A stretch of DNA of 64,000 nucleotides. It comes from Eurosta solidaginis (taxonomy: Eukaryota; Arthropoda; Insecta; Diptera; Tephritidae). Positions 22,490-35,256 of this stretch are shown in pieces. The notes below the pieces were generated by a model. It worked only from the letters and a program-made list of their open reading frames with translations, ran no database searches and was not told where the DNA came from. Every line of letters begins with the position of its first letter. Position 1 is the stretch's first letter. The translations under genes were made by a program, and so were the position numbers. The DNA is taken from contig NC_090319.1 of NCBI RefSeq assembly GCF_040869045.1, positions 51,308,779-51,372,778 of the forward strand. Direction: 5' to 3'.

Positions 22490-23063
22490 GGTAGATAATG
22501 TCTGCGAAAAGGCTTATCCTGGAGGAGTATGCTCTATATGTCAGACAACTAGGCAGTCTGGCGTGCCTTGCAGTCCTACACCATTACTTTAAGGCCAGTG
22601 GATGAACGCATAAGAGTTCTTAATGATATGGGGGCCAGAAAAAAGATTTTGCTAGGATGGGTTCCCGTATATTAGTGACACGAAGTCAATGAATGAGTGC
22701 AGACTAATTAGCCAAGCAAGGTACTAAGGCACCATTCTTTGTTCCAGAGACCTTCTGCGGACTCAGAAATGTACACACTAGGAAAATTATAAGTAACTGT
22801 GAAACTAGCTAGCTAGCAGAGAGAACCTGCGAACTCTCACTGGATTCTATACGCCACACTGTAGTCTACGATATCATCTTAGCAAGATAAATCTATGCGA
22901 TAAAAAATTCTGTCGCTTTTGTGAGCTACGGGTTGAAATTCCGGTTTACATTCTCTGCGAATACATCGCCCAGGCAAGGCAGCTACCCTCCCGTCTAGGC
23001 GGCGTGACACATAATCTCTTCATAATGTGGTGTAAAAGGGATACAAGAGGCAACCTCGCTTAA
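22490..23063 (+). pseudogene. Non-LTR retrotransposon RNase H and C-terminal zinc-finger fragment
   Basis: Broken frames read RVLNDMGARKKILLGWVPV and LAKQGTKAPFFVP (the end of a retrotransposon RNase H domain). They are followed by a clean segment FCRFCELRVEIPVYILCEY, with a CxxC...C zinc-finger pattern, and ARQLPSRLGG, ending at the stop 23061-23063. In-frame stops and shifts occur between the blocks. RNase H plus a terminal zinc finger suggests the LOA/I/R1 group; the clade is uncertain. Confidence 0.65.
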
Positions 23064-23284
23064 ATGAGTTTTTTTTTCCAATTGACAAAAAATAGTTTCT
23101 AAAGATTTAAATGGTGCTTTTTCACGATCTTGAACACGCGATCTTATTTTTGATAGGCGAGCACGCTATCATCACAGCTTCGCAAAGATAACCCTTGAAT
23201 GGGTAGCTAGAACACATGAATATTGAGGACAACAAGAAGGCAGAAAAAATTGCGGAGGCTTTGGCCCTATTGAACTATTATGTT

Positions 23285-23880
23285 TACGTTGAAGTTGCCA
23301 TAGAGTAACGGTTACAGTTACGGTCACATTTACGCTTACTGCTTTGGCTATAGTTTCGGTAGCATCGTCTCTTTTAGTTACTGTTGAAGTTACGGTTACA
23401 GTTTACGTAGCCATCACGGTTACAGTTATTGTTACAGTAACAATTAAGGTTCCTTTTACCGTAACAATAAAGGTTAATGATACGGTTGCAAATACGGTTA
23501 CAGCCATGGTTAAGGCCACGGCAACGGTTAAGTTATGGATACGGTGATTATTTCGGTTGTGATTATGGTTGCTAACAGTTACAGTTACTATTAAAGATAT
23601 GGTTATGATAACAGTTATGATCACGGTTGTCTTTATGGTTACTGCCGCGGTTAAAATAATGCTGATTATGGTTACAATTCGATGGCAATGAAGATATTGT
23701 TAACAATGATGGGAAGAAATGTTATCTTTACGGTAAGAGCTGCGGTGGTAGCCACGTTTTTGTTTACTGTTACGGTTACTGTTACATACATTAAAGTTAT
23801 ATATGCTTTAATGTCTGTGTTTAAGTTACATTCGTCTACTTTTATGGTTACAGTTATAGTTACGAGCTGCCGCAAAAATT
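23285..23880. repeat. Imperfect hexamer repeat (GTTACG/GTTACA)n
   Basis: About 600 bases vary around GGTTACAGTTACGGTT. Because the period is 6, several frames on both strands stay open as Val-Thr repeats; these are not genes. Density falls towards 23700-23880. Confidence 0.85.
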
Positions 23881-23989
23881 TAGAAAGGAGCAACAAAGAG
23901 AGACGCCTTATCAGATATGAAAGACGTGAGGGAAAATGGCGTGATAATGGCGACCAGGTTAGTGATGAATAAAATGTGCTTAGGTTTTT

Positions 23990-24200
23990 GTCCATTTTGT
24001 GAAGCCGATAGCGAGTATCGAAGGAGGTACAATAATGAGCTCTATAAGCTTTATGCAGTATGGGTATAGCAAATAAGAGCCCAACGGCTTTGCTTGCTAA
24101 GTCACGTTATGCGTATGGACAAAGACGCTCCGGCCAGGAAATTATTGTATTCGACACCGCAGTTTGAAAGCAAAGAAAGGCTAGTGGATCTCCATTTATT
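23990..24200 (+). pseudogene. RTE-type retrotransposon fragment
   Basis: Frames read EADSEYRRRYNNELYKLYA, then LLSHVMRMDKDAPARKLL. These are the same landmarks as the minus-strand element at 17105-17320 (RRYRDELYELYAD, MLGHVMRMEKV), so both belong to one RTE family. One stop lies between the blocks. Only about 60 codons are recognisable. Confidence 0.65.
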
Positions 24201-24339
24201 TGGTAGAGAAATCTATAGTTCGAACTTCAAGAAATCGATAGTAATGAATGATATTCCACTATTTTTCAGGCAGAAACGAGTGCAATGGAAGTTTTCCGTA
24301 GATAATAACTACGGAGAGGCTTATCATCGATGAGTATCT

Positions 24340-24715
24340 TCATTATGTCAGATATCAATGTAACCTTGCGTTCCATGTCTTATGCATCTACCTCTAAGCT
24401 AGTGGATGAATGTATAGGGGTTCTGTGAACCAAAAACAAAAAGTTCTGTTAGGATGGGTTCCCGGGGATCAGAGACATGAAGGTAATGTGTCTATGGACG
24501 CACAACAGCATATACCAGGAAATCCATAAGTTACTAGGGATTGAATGCCCAGGGCAAGGACAAGCCAAATTTGGTTTATTCTCTACCAAGTTCATTATAT
24601 CATCTATATATGATAAATATATCCAAGACAAAAATCCGTTGCTTTGAGGATGAGATACTGCAGGATAAAATGGCTTTTCACCTTCTAAGTGAGGTGGCGG
24701 GATACTTAGTCCATT
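24340..24715 (+). pseudogene. Non-LTR RNase H-region fragment
   Basis: The stretch SKLVDECIGVL, a GWVPG-like segment in a shifted frame, LLGIECPGQGQAKF and a downstream CFEDEILQDK-like block parallel the fragment at 22490-23063. At nucleotide level both share CTAGTGGATGAATG-like and TAGGATGGGTTCCCG phrases. It is heavily decayed and ends where the LTR-like sequence begins at 24721. Confidence 0.45.
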
Positions 24716-24720
24716 CGTAG

Positions 24721-26010
24721 TGTAACGAATTTTGGCAATTTCTGATTATTATACACTAGGCCGGGTCGATTTGTGGGGAGGCAAAAAAATCGCCCATTGC
24801 TCTGTGAAAATCGTATTCAAGGGATCAAAATAAGAAACTTTGCCGAAGGAACCATACCTCTAAAACGAATTCTGATGTCCCTTTGGGTCGTAGTGGCAAA
24901 TTTTGAAAAACCCCACTTTGAAATGCCTATGTTTTTTCTTTTTGGAGTTTATTTTTCTCTTTAGAAATTTATTTAGTCAGAACATATGTAAATGAAAAAA
25001 TGAATTTAACTTAGTAATAGAAAAGAAATTAAAAAAAATTATTAGAAATTAGCGTTTTTACAACCCCCTTTTAAAACCAAGGCATCACTGTGATGCATTT
25101 GCATGTCGTAAACATAGTTGTGTGGGTTTTTTATTCAACCGTTTTAAAAAATGAAGGTATCACTGTGACACAATTGCAGATCGTAAAACTGCTTGTGTTG
25201 TTTTTTCTAAGCCACCACAAGACACAGCAGGTAGATTTGAAATTGCCCCTACCCAAAATTTCGACCCAAAGGGGGGGACATCAGAATTCATTTTAGAGGT
25301 GTGGATCCTTCGGCAAAGTTTCTTATTTTGTTCCCTAGAATACGATTTTCGCAGAGCAATAAGCGATTTTTAAATCGACCCGCCCTATTATACACCCCCT
25401 GTTTACGTTCAAATCGCTGAACTGTTTAATAAATAACTCCAGTATTCAGTATGGCAAAATTGTTTTTAGTTAGACTACATTGGGAGTAGTACTTAACAAT
25501 TACAATTATCGCGTACGTCACTAGTAGCATGTTTAAATCAAACCGATTGATTCTCGCTTGCACCGTGCTGATTTTATACCCTCAGTTAGCGTCGTTCACC
25601 TATTTATCCTATGGTCTAGTCTTTTTAAGAACAAACCTTCTGGAACATTTGTATCTTATACTTGGTTAAATAGCTATATGGATATACATATATCGGTAGT
25701 TTATATTTTTATTCTGGCTATTTGCGTGTGCCTGTGTGAGTAACAACTTTTGCTCTTAGCTGATGATACCGTGATGTGTGATTGTTTCTCTTTCTTCTTC
25801 GCCTTTATCTGCTGACCGCATATGTGTATGTGAAATAATCTCTTTGCTGGTTATATGTGTGAAATATTCTTCTTTGCCTTCTATGTATTTTTGTAAATCG
25901 CTTACTGTCATTGTGTTTATTTACTAACAGCATAGTGATGCTAGAAATGCCAACATTCGCCACAGTCATATGATCAACCCTAACGTGCATAATACAAAAT
26001 AGCATAACAT
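24721..26010 (-). mobile_element. LTR-related sequence, interrupted by a MITE
   Basis: The left edge TGTAACGAATTT and, beyond the MITE, ACGTTCAAATCGCTGAACTG, AATAAATAACTCC and TATTCAGTATGGCAAAA match the solo LTR at 32660-33170 (TGTAACGAATTT, ACGTTCAAATCACTAAACTG, TATTCAGTAATGCAAAA) in the same order. The right limit is uncertain; similarity to the other LTR fades after about 25500. Strand is given by analogy with 32660. Confidence 0.5.
24757..25387. mobile_element. hAT-like MITE, copy 2 (631 bp)
   Basis: Same terminal inverted repeats as copy 1 at 730-1086 (TAGGCCGGGTCGATTT at the left, complement of TAGGGCGGGTCGATTT at the right). It has a perfect 8-bp duplication, TTATACAC, at 24749-24756 and 25388-25395. 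The middle is longer than in copy 1 and includes AT-rich sequence that copy 1 lacks, so copy 1 is probably an internal-deletion derivative. It sits inside the LTR-like sequence. Confidence 0.88.
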
Positions 26011-26630
26011 CTTCTCCTTAGTATATTTATGTACATATTTTCATGCTGAAATACTTTCAAACGGGTACAAAAATGAAAATCATGTTGCATTCATTTATCT
26101 CATTTTGTAGCTAAATCAGGTGAGTATTGTTTAAAATTGCTCAAATCCAGGCTAGCTTTTTGTTATATATGTACAAAAACTTGACCGGTATTCTGAATTT
26201 GAAGCACCAATTACGCGGTAACCACTTAATTCCTGCTTTCAAACTTTGTTCCGATTATTGTTGTTGTTGTTTTACTTGAGTATTTCTTTGTGTACTAGCA
26301 AGTGCTGCGAAAGATATTTTATCAACAACAACATTTTTAAGCTTCAATATGAACTTCAAACTAAAGTTGTTAATGGCTTCTTTTTGGCGTGTTCCAAAAT
26401 ATTAGCTAAGAGTATGTAAATCTCAGTGTGTGCTTCATACCTACGGTGAAAATAAAGAGCTAAAACTTTTTTCCAGCTCTAGCATTTGTTAGATTTTCTT
26501 GCTTCAAGGATGTTCAAAGTAAGCTGCCAAAGTCTTAAATGGTTGGCGTTTGGCTTTTTATTGATTTTCCCTGAAGCGAGATTTATGACCAAATTATGTA
26601 TGAATAAAGCTGTAAACAATTAACAAAATT
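26011..26630. other. AT-rich DNA without recognised features
   Basis: No gene seen; one short (TTG)n run near 26259-26272. Confidence 0.4.
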
Positions 26631-26634
26631 AAAG

Positions 26635-27175
26635 GCGTATTGATAGAAAATGAAAATCGGCTAAAACTTTTGTGGATACCAGGACACTGTTCCATTAAAG
26701 GAAATGATCAAACCGATGCACCCGCGAAATTCGCTTGCCAAGCCCCAATAATTACGGATCCTACCGCTTAAAAATTGACTTTCGTAACTTAATCAAACAG
26801 TTGAACAAGAAAACAACAATGAGCAACTGGTCGCAATACCAGCATAGACACTACAGAAATATCATGGCAACCTTAAACCCGCCTGCATTACCTTCCAATG
26901 TGAGCAAAAATAAAATAAAAACTTTTATTAGGCTTCGTCTTGGACATACACTTGCTACACACAAACACCTACTCAGTCACGAAAGCCCACCAACATGTAC
27001 CAGATGCCAACATTTCATAACATAGTATATACCAGCTGCCCATCAATAGCAGCTATTAAAAGAAAATATTTTGGAAACGAACCTATGATACAAATATTGA
27101 TAACACCTTCAGAAGACAACATTGAAAAAGTCTTCGAAATCATCAATACTTTAAAAATCACCGTTTAGGACAGCA
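26635..27175 (+). pseudogene. I-clade-like non-LTR retrotransposon, RNase H to C-terminus
   Basis: One frame reads LLWIPGHCSIKGNDQTD (the conserved RNase H tail with its terminal Asp). After a one-base shift follow KIDFRNLIKQLNKKT, TFIRLRLGHTLATHKHLLS and CTRCQHF. A further shift gives IAAIKRKYFGNEPMIQILI and ends TLKITV then a stop. This order matches the C-terminus of I-type elements. The 5' part is missing. Confidence 0.7.
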
Positions 27176-27559
27176 AAAGTCATTATTCTAATGTAAAAGC
27201 ATACACACGCAGATATATAAATACAATTCTTCATTAGCTGTATTTCGTTGCAACTCTTACAATTAAAACACTAGCAAGCTTACCGAATTGCATGGAAATC
27301 AACAATAAAAAGTAATCGAGTTGAGTTGGCTAAGCGGTTTCAACTGAAACCAGGGTGACACACATACAAACAAACACACGCATTTCATGTATTTTGTTTT
27401 TGTAATTCTCTGGTTGAGTGTCAAAAACATACTGCGCTAGAAGTAGAAATGTCAAAGGAGCTAAAAAAAGTAACCATCTGTATGGTTTTGCCATAATGAA
27501 ACTGTTTAGCTAGTTGAAGCGTTTTTTTCGAGCTCGCGTTATAAAAAAACCCTATTATT
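27176..27559. other. 3' flank of the I-like fragment
   Basis: May include the element's 3' UTR; no tail or target duplication could be defined. No gene. Confidence 0.35.
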
Positions 27560-30446
27560 ATACCTTTGAAGAACATGAAATGGTATATTAACTTTGGTCC
27601 GATGTTTGTAACGTTGAGAAATATAGAAGATAGACTCACCATTAAGTATACCGAATTGATCAGGGCGACGAAACTGAGTTGATATAGCCATGTCCGTCTG
27701 TCCGTCCGTCCGTCCGTCCGTCTGTCTGTTTGAACGCAAAGTAGTCCCTCAAATTGTGAGATATCTCAATGGAATTTGGTACAAGGATGTATTTTTGTAT
27801 TATATTAGACATTTGTCGGATCCGGTAGGATCGGACCACTATAACATATATCTCCCATACCACGGATCGTTCAGATAAGACGATTTTGGTCATTCTTGCC
27901 GCAATTTAGAAAGTATAAACGTGAAACTCGTTAACATATATCTTAATATATCATAGAAGATATCCTGAAAAAATCACTTTGATCGGAGCTATATATAGCA
28001 TATATCCGATACATCCGATCGTTCAGATAGAAAGATTTTTGGCAATTTCTCCCTTAATTAAAAAAAAACATAAAAACGTTAAACTTGGTGATATTTATTC
28101 TAATATATCATAGAAGATTTCCTGTAAAAATCATTTCGATCGGAGCTATATATAATATATATCCCATACAACCGATCGTTCAGATAAGGGGGTTTTTTGC
28201 CATTTTTATACTCAGTTGAGCAGAGCTCACAGAGTATATTAACTTTGATTGGATAACGGTTGGTTGTACAGGTATAAAGGAATCGAGATAGATATAGACT
28301 TCCATATATCAAAATCATCAGTATCGAAAAAAAATTCGATTGAGCCATGTCCGTCCGTCCGTCCGTCCGTCTGTCCGTTAACACGATAACTTGAGTAAAT
28401 TTTGAGGTATATTGATGCAATTTGGTATGTAGGTTCCTGGGCACTCATCTCAGATCGCTATTTAAAATGAACGATATCGGACAATAACCACGCCCACTTT
28501 TTCGATATCGAAAATTTCGAAAAATAGAAAAAGTGCGATAGTTCATTAACAAAGACGGATAAAGCGATGAAACTTGATATATGAGTTGAACTTGTGACCC
28601 AGAATAGAAAACTAGTAAAATTTTGGACAACGGGCGTGGCACTGCCCACTTTTAAAAGAAGGTAATTTAGAAGTTTTGCAAGCTGTAATTTGGCAGTCGT
28701 TGAAGATATCATGATGAAATTTGGCTGAAACGTTACTCTTATTACTATATGTCTGCTTAATAAAAATTAGCAAAATCGGAAAACGACCACGCCCACTTTT
28801 TAAAAACAATTTTTTTAAAATTCAGATTTTAAAAGAAAAGTTAATATCTTTACAGTATATAAGTAAATTATTTCAACATTCAACTACAGTAATGATATGT
28901 TGCAACAAAATACAAAAATAAAAGGAAATTTCAAAATGGGAGTGGCTCCGCCCTTTTTCATTTAATTTGTCTAGGATACTTTTAATGCCATAAGTCGAAC
29001 AAAAATTTACCAATCCTTGTGAAATTTGGTAGAGGCTTAGATTCTAGGACGGTAACTGTTTTCTGTGAAAAAGGGCGAAATCGGTTGCAGCCAAGCCCAG
29101 TTTTTATACACAGTTGACCGTCTGTCCTTCCACTCGGCCGTTAACATGATAACTTGAACAAAAATCGATATATCTTTACTAAACTCAGTTCACGTACTTA
29201 TCTTGTTTGGTTGATTTTCCGACAGGGTGGATAAATGATGTATATTGGAACGATTTTCCGTCATCCCTTGTCAAATTTGACAAGGGATGACGGAAAATCG
29301 TTCCAATATACATCAGTTCACGTACTTATCTGAACTCACTTTGTATTGGTATAAAAAATGGCTGAAATCCGACTATGACCACGCCCACTTTTTCGATATC
29401 GAAAATTACGAAAAATGAAAAAAATGCCACAATTATATATCAAATACGAAAAAAGGGATAAAACATGGTAATTGTATTTCTATTGACGCAAAATATAACT
29501 TTAGAAAAAAACTTGGTAAAATGGGTGTGACACCTACCATATTAAGTAGAAGAAAATGAAAAAGTTTTGCAGGGCGAAATCAAAAGCCCTTGGAATATTG
29601 GAAGGAATACTCTTCGTGGTATTACATATATAAATAAATTAGCGGTACCCGAAAGATGGAGTTTTGGATCACCCTGGTCCACATTTTGGTCGATATCTCG
29701 AAAACGACTTCACATATACAACTAAGGGCCACTCCCTTTTAAAATACTTATTAACACCTTTTGGTTGATACCCATATTGTACAAAAGCATTCTAGAGTCA
29801 ACCCTGGTCCACTTTTATAACGATATTCCGAAAAGGCGTCCACTTATAGAACTAAGGCCCACTCCCTTTTAAAATACTCATTAACACCTTTCATTTGATA
29901 ACCATATCGTACAAAATAAATTCTAGAGTCACCCCTGGTCCACCTTTATGGTGATATCTCGAAAAGGCGTCCACCTATAGAACTTAGGCCCACTCCCTTT
30001 TAAAATTATCATTAACACATTTCATTTGATACCCATATCGTAAAAACAAATTCTAGAAACAGGCCTGGTCCACCTTTATCGCGATATCTGGAAAAGGCAT
30101 CCACCTATAGAACTATGGCCCAGTTCCATTTGATACACATGTCATACAAACACATTCCAGGGTTACCCTAGGTTCTTTTTACAACATGGTGATTTTCCCT
30201 TACTTTGTCTCCACAGCTCTGAACTGAGTATGTAATGTTCGGTTACACCCGAACTTAGCCTTCCTTACTTGTTTATTTTATATTTATCTTAAAAATCGTT
30301 TAGGTGTGTACATTTGTTCACTATATATTTCTTATCTTATACATCCGAATATTAGGGGATTACGAACGGGATAAAATGTTGTTCAGCCCCATTTATGAAA
30401 GGTATGAAGTCTTCGGCACAGCCGAAGACAGTCCCGTCCTTACTTG
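27560..30446 (+). mobile_element. Family-2 interspersed element, copy 2, split by Family-1 copy B
   Basis: Left part 27560-28207 starts ATACCTTTGAAGAACATG and carries a (GTCC)n run. Right part 30272-30446 has TTCATTTATG-like inverted partner sequence, a near-perfect hairpin (stem GTCTTCGGC, loop ACA) and the CCGTCCTTACTTG terminus. Joined, the parts make about 820 bases, like the uninterrupted copy at 56682-57489. No coding capacity. The orientation puts the hairpin at the 3' end. Confidence 0.8.
28208..30271 (+). mobile_element. Family-1 interspersed element, copy B, nested in Family 2
   Basis: Starts ATACTCAGTTGAGCAGAGC, includes a (GTCC)n run at 28349-28377, the two GGGCG-rich modules and about 4-5 minisatellite units (29640-30180). 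It ends GTTCGG...CCGAAC hairpin and CCTTCCTTACTTG. Comparison with the unoccupied Family-2 copy near 56850-56866 shows insertion into an A-run (T-run on this strand) with no duplication beyond ambiguous A/T bases. A perfect 24-base inverted repeat inside (about 29223-29308) is specific to this copy. Confidence 0.8.
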
Positions 30447-32296
<1,850 letters not shown>

Positions 32297-32304
32297 GTAT
32301 GTAT

Positions 32305-33417
32305 TAAGGTGGTTTTATCTCATAGGCTAAAAAAATTGTAGCATGTTTAGATACCTTATTTAAATTTAAATTTTTTGTTTAGGGTCCATTTTGATAATCT
32401 TTCTCAATAGAGATTTTAGGCACAAAGCTTTAAAGCCTGGTTTAACGCCCCCAGAGCGTGTTTAGCACCGAAGAAAGACCTGAATTTCATTGAAAATCTA
32501 TTTAAATACGAAAGCATTGACAAAGAAAAAGGAATTAGCAAAATGATCAATCACCTGTGGTATCTTAGTCCTGAAATTATTGCCCTGGCACTGTTTGATC
32601 CGACGGTGCAAAACACCGTAAGAAGCCGAATGGCGACAATAACCTTAACTATTATGTATTGTAACGAATTTACTGCAAATCCTCTTATTTGCAATATTCT
32701 ACTAACGTTCAAATCACTAAACTGTTGAATAAATAACACCACTATTCAGTAATGCAAAATGGTCTTTATTAAAGTACTTCACAATAAATAACTCTACTAT
32801 TGCTCGACAGATAGCGTGCTTTTATACTCTGTGATTTCCTCGTTGCATCTTCTAGGCACTTTCAAAATTTACTTAGTTACTGCCATATAATTATAACTAC
32901 AGATGCACGTGTATAGCTTCTCATATGCGCGTGTATTTGTTAGCAACACTTACACAATTACAATTGCATACTTTTGGGAGCATCTCAGATAAGATATCTG
33001 CATGTGTTTGTGCGTTGCTTCTCCGCTGCGTGTACGTACACATGTGTAGACATAATGATTGATTCGGTTATGTAGATATATAATGATTTATTTATGGATG
33101 TGCATACAAGTCGCTCTTAGCATGGGCTTAGATATGACAGTACTCCTTATTGTTGCTAATATTCGTAACAGTATTTTTTTAATGCATACATAATATTACT
33201 AAAAGTATCGCCTTTAATTTGATGTATGACAGGGGCAAATAGCTTTAGCCGTTCCAGGGTCGCCGAAGTCACCAAACTGCCAAAAAATCGAGATTTTAAA
33301 AACTTTGAGGCTTCGAATTGTGCTTGGCCTTTAGCAGTCATAAAATCTAACAAAATGAAAAATTTTAGGGTGGTGCCCCCAAAAAAAACCCGACATCTAT
33401 TTTTCAAAACCACCCTA
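32305..33417. mobile_element. hAT-like TIR element of the 18968 type, carrying a solo LTR
   Basis: Left tip TAAGGTGGTTTT; right tip AAAACCACCCTA. Flanking octamers are GTATGTAT (32297-32304) and GTATATAT (33418-33425), one mismatch apart, so the element is older than the copy at 18968. No transposase is recognisable. The middle is taken up by a solo LTR at 32660-33170. Confidence 0.7.
32660..33170 (-). mobile_element. Solo LTR of an LTR retrotransposon (511 bp)
   Basis: On the minus strand it starts TGTTACGAATATTAGC and ends ATTCGTTACA, near-perfect inverted LTR termini. A 4-bp duplication, GTAT, lies at 32656-32659 and 33171-33174. A TATA-like TTTTATAC (32819-32826, plus strand) and AATAAA-type motifs lie inside. 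No internal retroviral-type coding region adjoins it, so recombination between two LTRs probably removed the body. The 4-bp duplication suits gypsy-type elements. Confidence 0.75.
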
Positions 33418-33425
33418 GTATATAT

Positions 33426-34739
33426 GCATTAATATATTTATGTTTTTATGGCTCGTGTGAAAGTTTTGGTAATATTTAAAGAGAGTTCTAAACATTATTT
33501 TTATATCTGGAAATGGTGTTATATTTTTAAAAGCAGTTGTGAACAATTTCCGGTCGAAGTTAAATATAATGGTGTTCTCTAGCGGCCGAGTCGATATAAT
33601 AAAACAATGTTCTCGTGCATTTGTATACCCCGATAACAGAGTCGATGAAAGGCATGAGACAAAATTGCCTACTTAAAGGCGGTATGGTTGTTGTTGTTTT
33701 AGGAGTGGTGTAACCATCCCTTACATGTGACGCACTGGAAAAACCGGTATAAAAATATTGTTTTCCGGCACACGCAGCAAAACCATTTCTCTGAACCTGA
33801 ATCTGTACTGGCCCCGGATTAGGTTTGTTACCTTTCCGTAGGAAGAATATGGCGCAATTGCGCTGCAAGGCTCTGCTGGGAGGATGACAATTTGTGAAAG
33901 GGACGCAACAAGTAAAACTTGGTTACACTGAAATTGCAGCCCTTGGTCTGGAAAAATCCATAGTCGCTTCGGTACATACAATTGTAAACGAGGCGGTATG
34001 CTCGTTTTACTTCACTAAAAACAAGTTATTTGGTGGGAGCTCTAGCTGAAGATATAACTACTATAATGGACGTTCTTCACAAGTGGCATGACTCTAGTGT
34101 GGATGGCGAAGAAGTACCGGATTTTGGTGAATAAGATGAACAGTGCTTCTTATGCCTTGAATTAACTTACAGACGAATGGCAAAAAATGCGTAATACCAC
34201 GAATCTGCTTTATTGACCGTCGTTTAGGTCTCAGTTTTTATTATCTTGACTAAATTACGCAACAAGTCTTAGCTGAATCCATTGCCAAGGTTCTACAACT
34301 TTGCCAAAGAGACTCATCCTTCAAATATTTTTTAATGTACATACAAATTTAACTCGAGATGAAATACGCCAGCGGATAAAAGATTGTATATCATTTAGAA
34401 GAAAAGTATGCAGTACTCGAAAGTGTTTTTGCTATCGGATACATATTATTTATTTATACTGATCTGATCACGCTTTACATGACCCCACATCAGCAATGTT
34501 ACAAATTTTCGTTCACAGAACACACGATTCGAGCTCAGGTTTTGACGATAAAGATCCAACATGTGTAAGTCAACCAAATACAGGCACGGAAAGATATAAG
34601 ATGACATAACAGGGGGACGATTAAATGGCATTACCACTAACCTATAATCCGACATCCACTATAACACGGCGATTTAACTTCCAAGTGCAAACCATTAAAT
34701 AGCCTTAAAAGAGGGAATGAAAGGAAGACGGTGTTAGTG
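33426..34739. other. Intergenic DNA without recognised features
   Basis: A GTTGTTGTTG tract at 33688-33697 may mark the 3' tail of a minus-strand non-LTR remnant, but I could not recognise coding sequence upstream of it. No other feature. Confidence 0.35.
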
Positions 34740-35250
34740 GCACTTATATCTGCAATGACGGTTTAAAAATGGAAAAGGAACTGGTGCCGGATTGTACTTA
34801 GATCACTTGCGCGTAAATCAATCGTACTGACTCCAGAGCCTTTCAGATGGAGATAAATAACATAGAGAGCAGCCAGACTGCTCCAACATAGTGCGATCAG
34901 ATTTCGAGTAAAGGTGTTATGCTTCGCTAGATGCTAGTGGGGCGCCTAAATGACTTCCTTTGCTTGGCCACAGGGCACAGCTATATTGAATGGAATTAAT
35001 TTGCAGATGCCATGGTCAGAAAAGATTCAAAATGGACATAAGCAAGACAAACAGCTTTGCACGACCATGGCTGGGTTATCTCCTGAGGAAAATCGAGAAA
35101 AATTATTTTAGGGCAACAAACTTGCCGTAGACCAGCGGGTATGATTACTAAGTTTTAAGGTCCTTGCGGCCATTTTCGGATAGGAAGAATACTAAATAAC
35201 CAAAGTATTGAGAAAAAATAATTACCCTTACGGTCTCATACAAATTTTAA
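34740..35250 (+). pseudogene. Non-LTR RNase H-domain remnant
   Basis: Broken frames read KMEKGTGAGLYLD (the start of an RNase H domain), then FQMEINNIES, and in another frame GHSYIEWN.FADAMVRKDS (the GHxGIxGNExAD block). A further block downstream (RRPAGMITKF) fits the region before the terminal zinc finger. Several stops and shifts. LOA/R1-like by gross order only. It ends at the start of Family-1 copy C. Confidence 0.55.
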
Positions 35251-35256
35251 TTAAAA

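Noticed and set aside
23344..23995. Val-Thr-rich frames on both strands
   Set aside because: Produced by the GTTACG/GTTACA hexamer repeat; overlapping frames on opposite strands are equally open.
33560..33981. Overlapping minus-strand frames as a retroelement gene
   Set aside because: I could not match any reverse transcriptase, RNase H or nuclease motif, so it is left unannotated.
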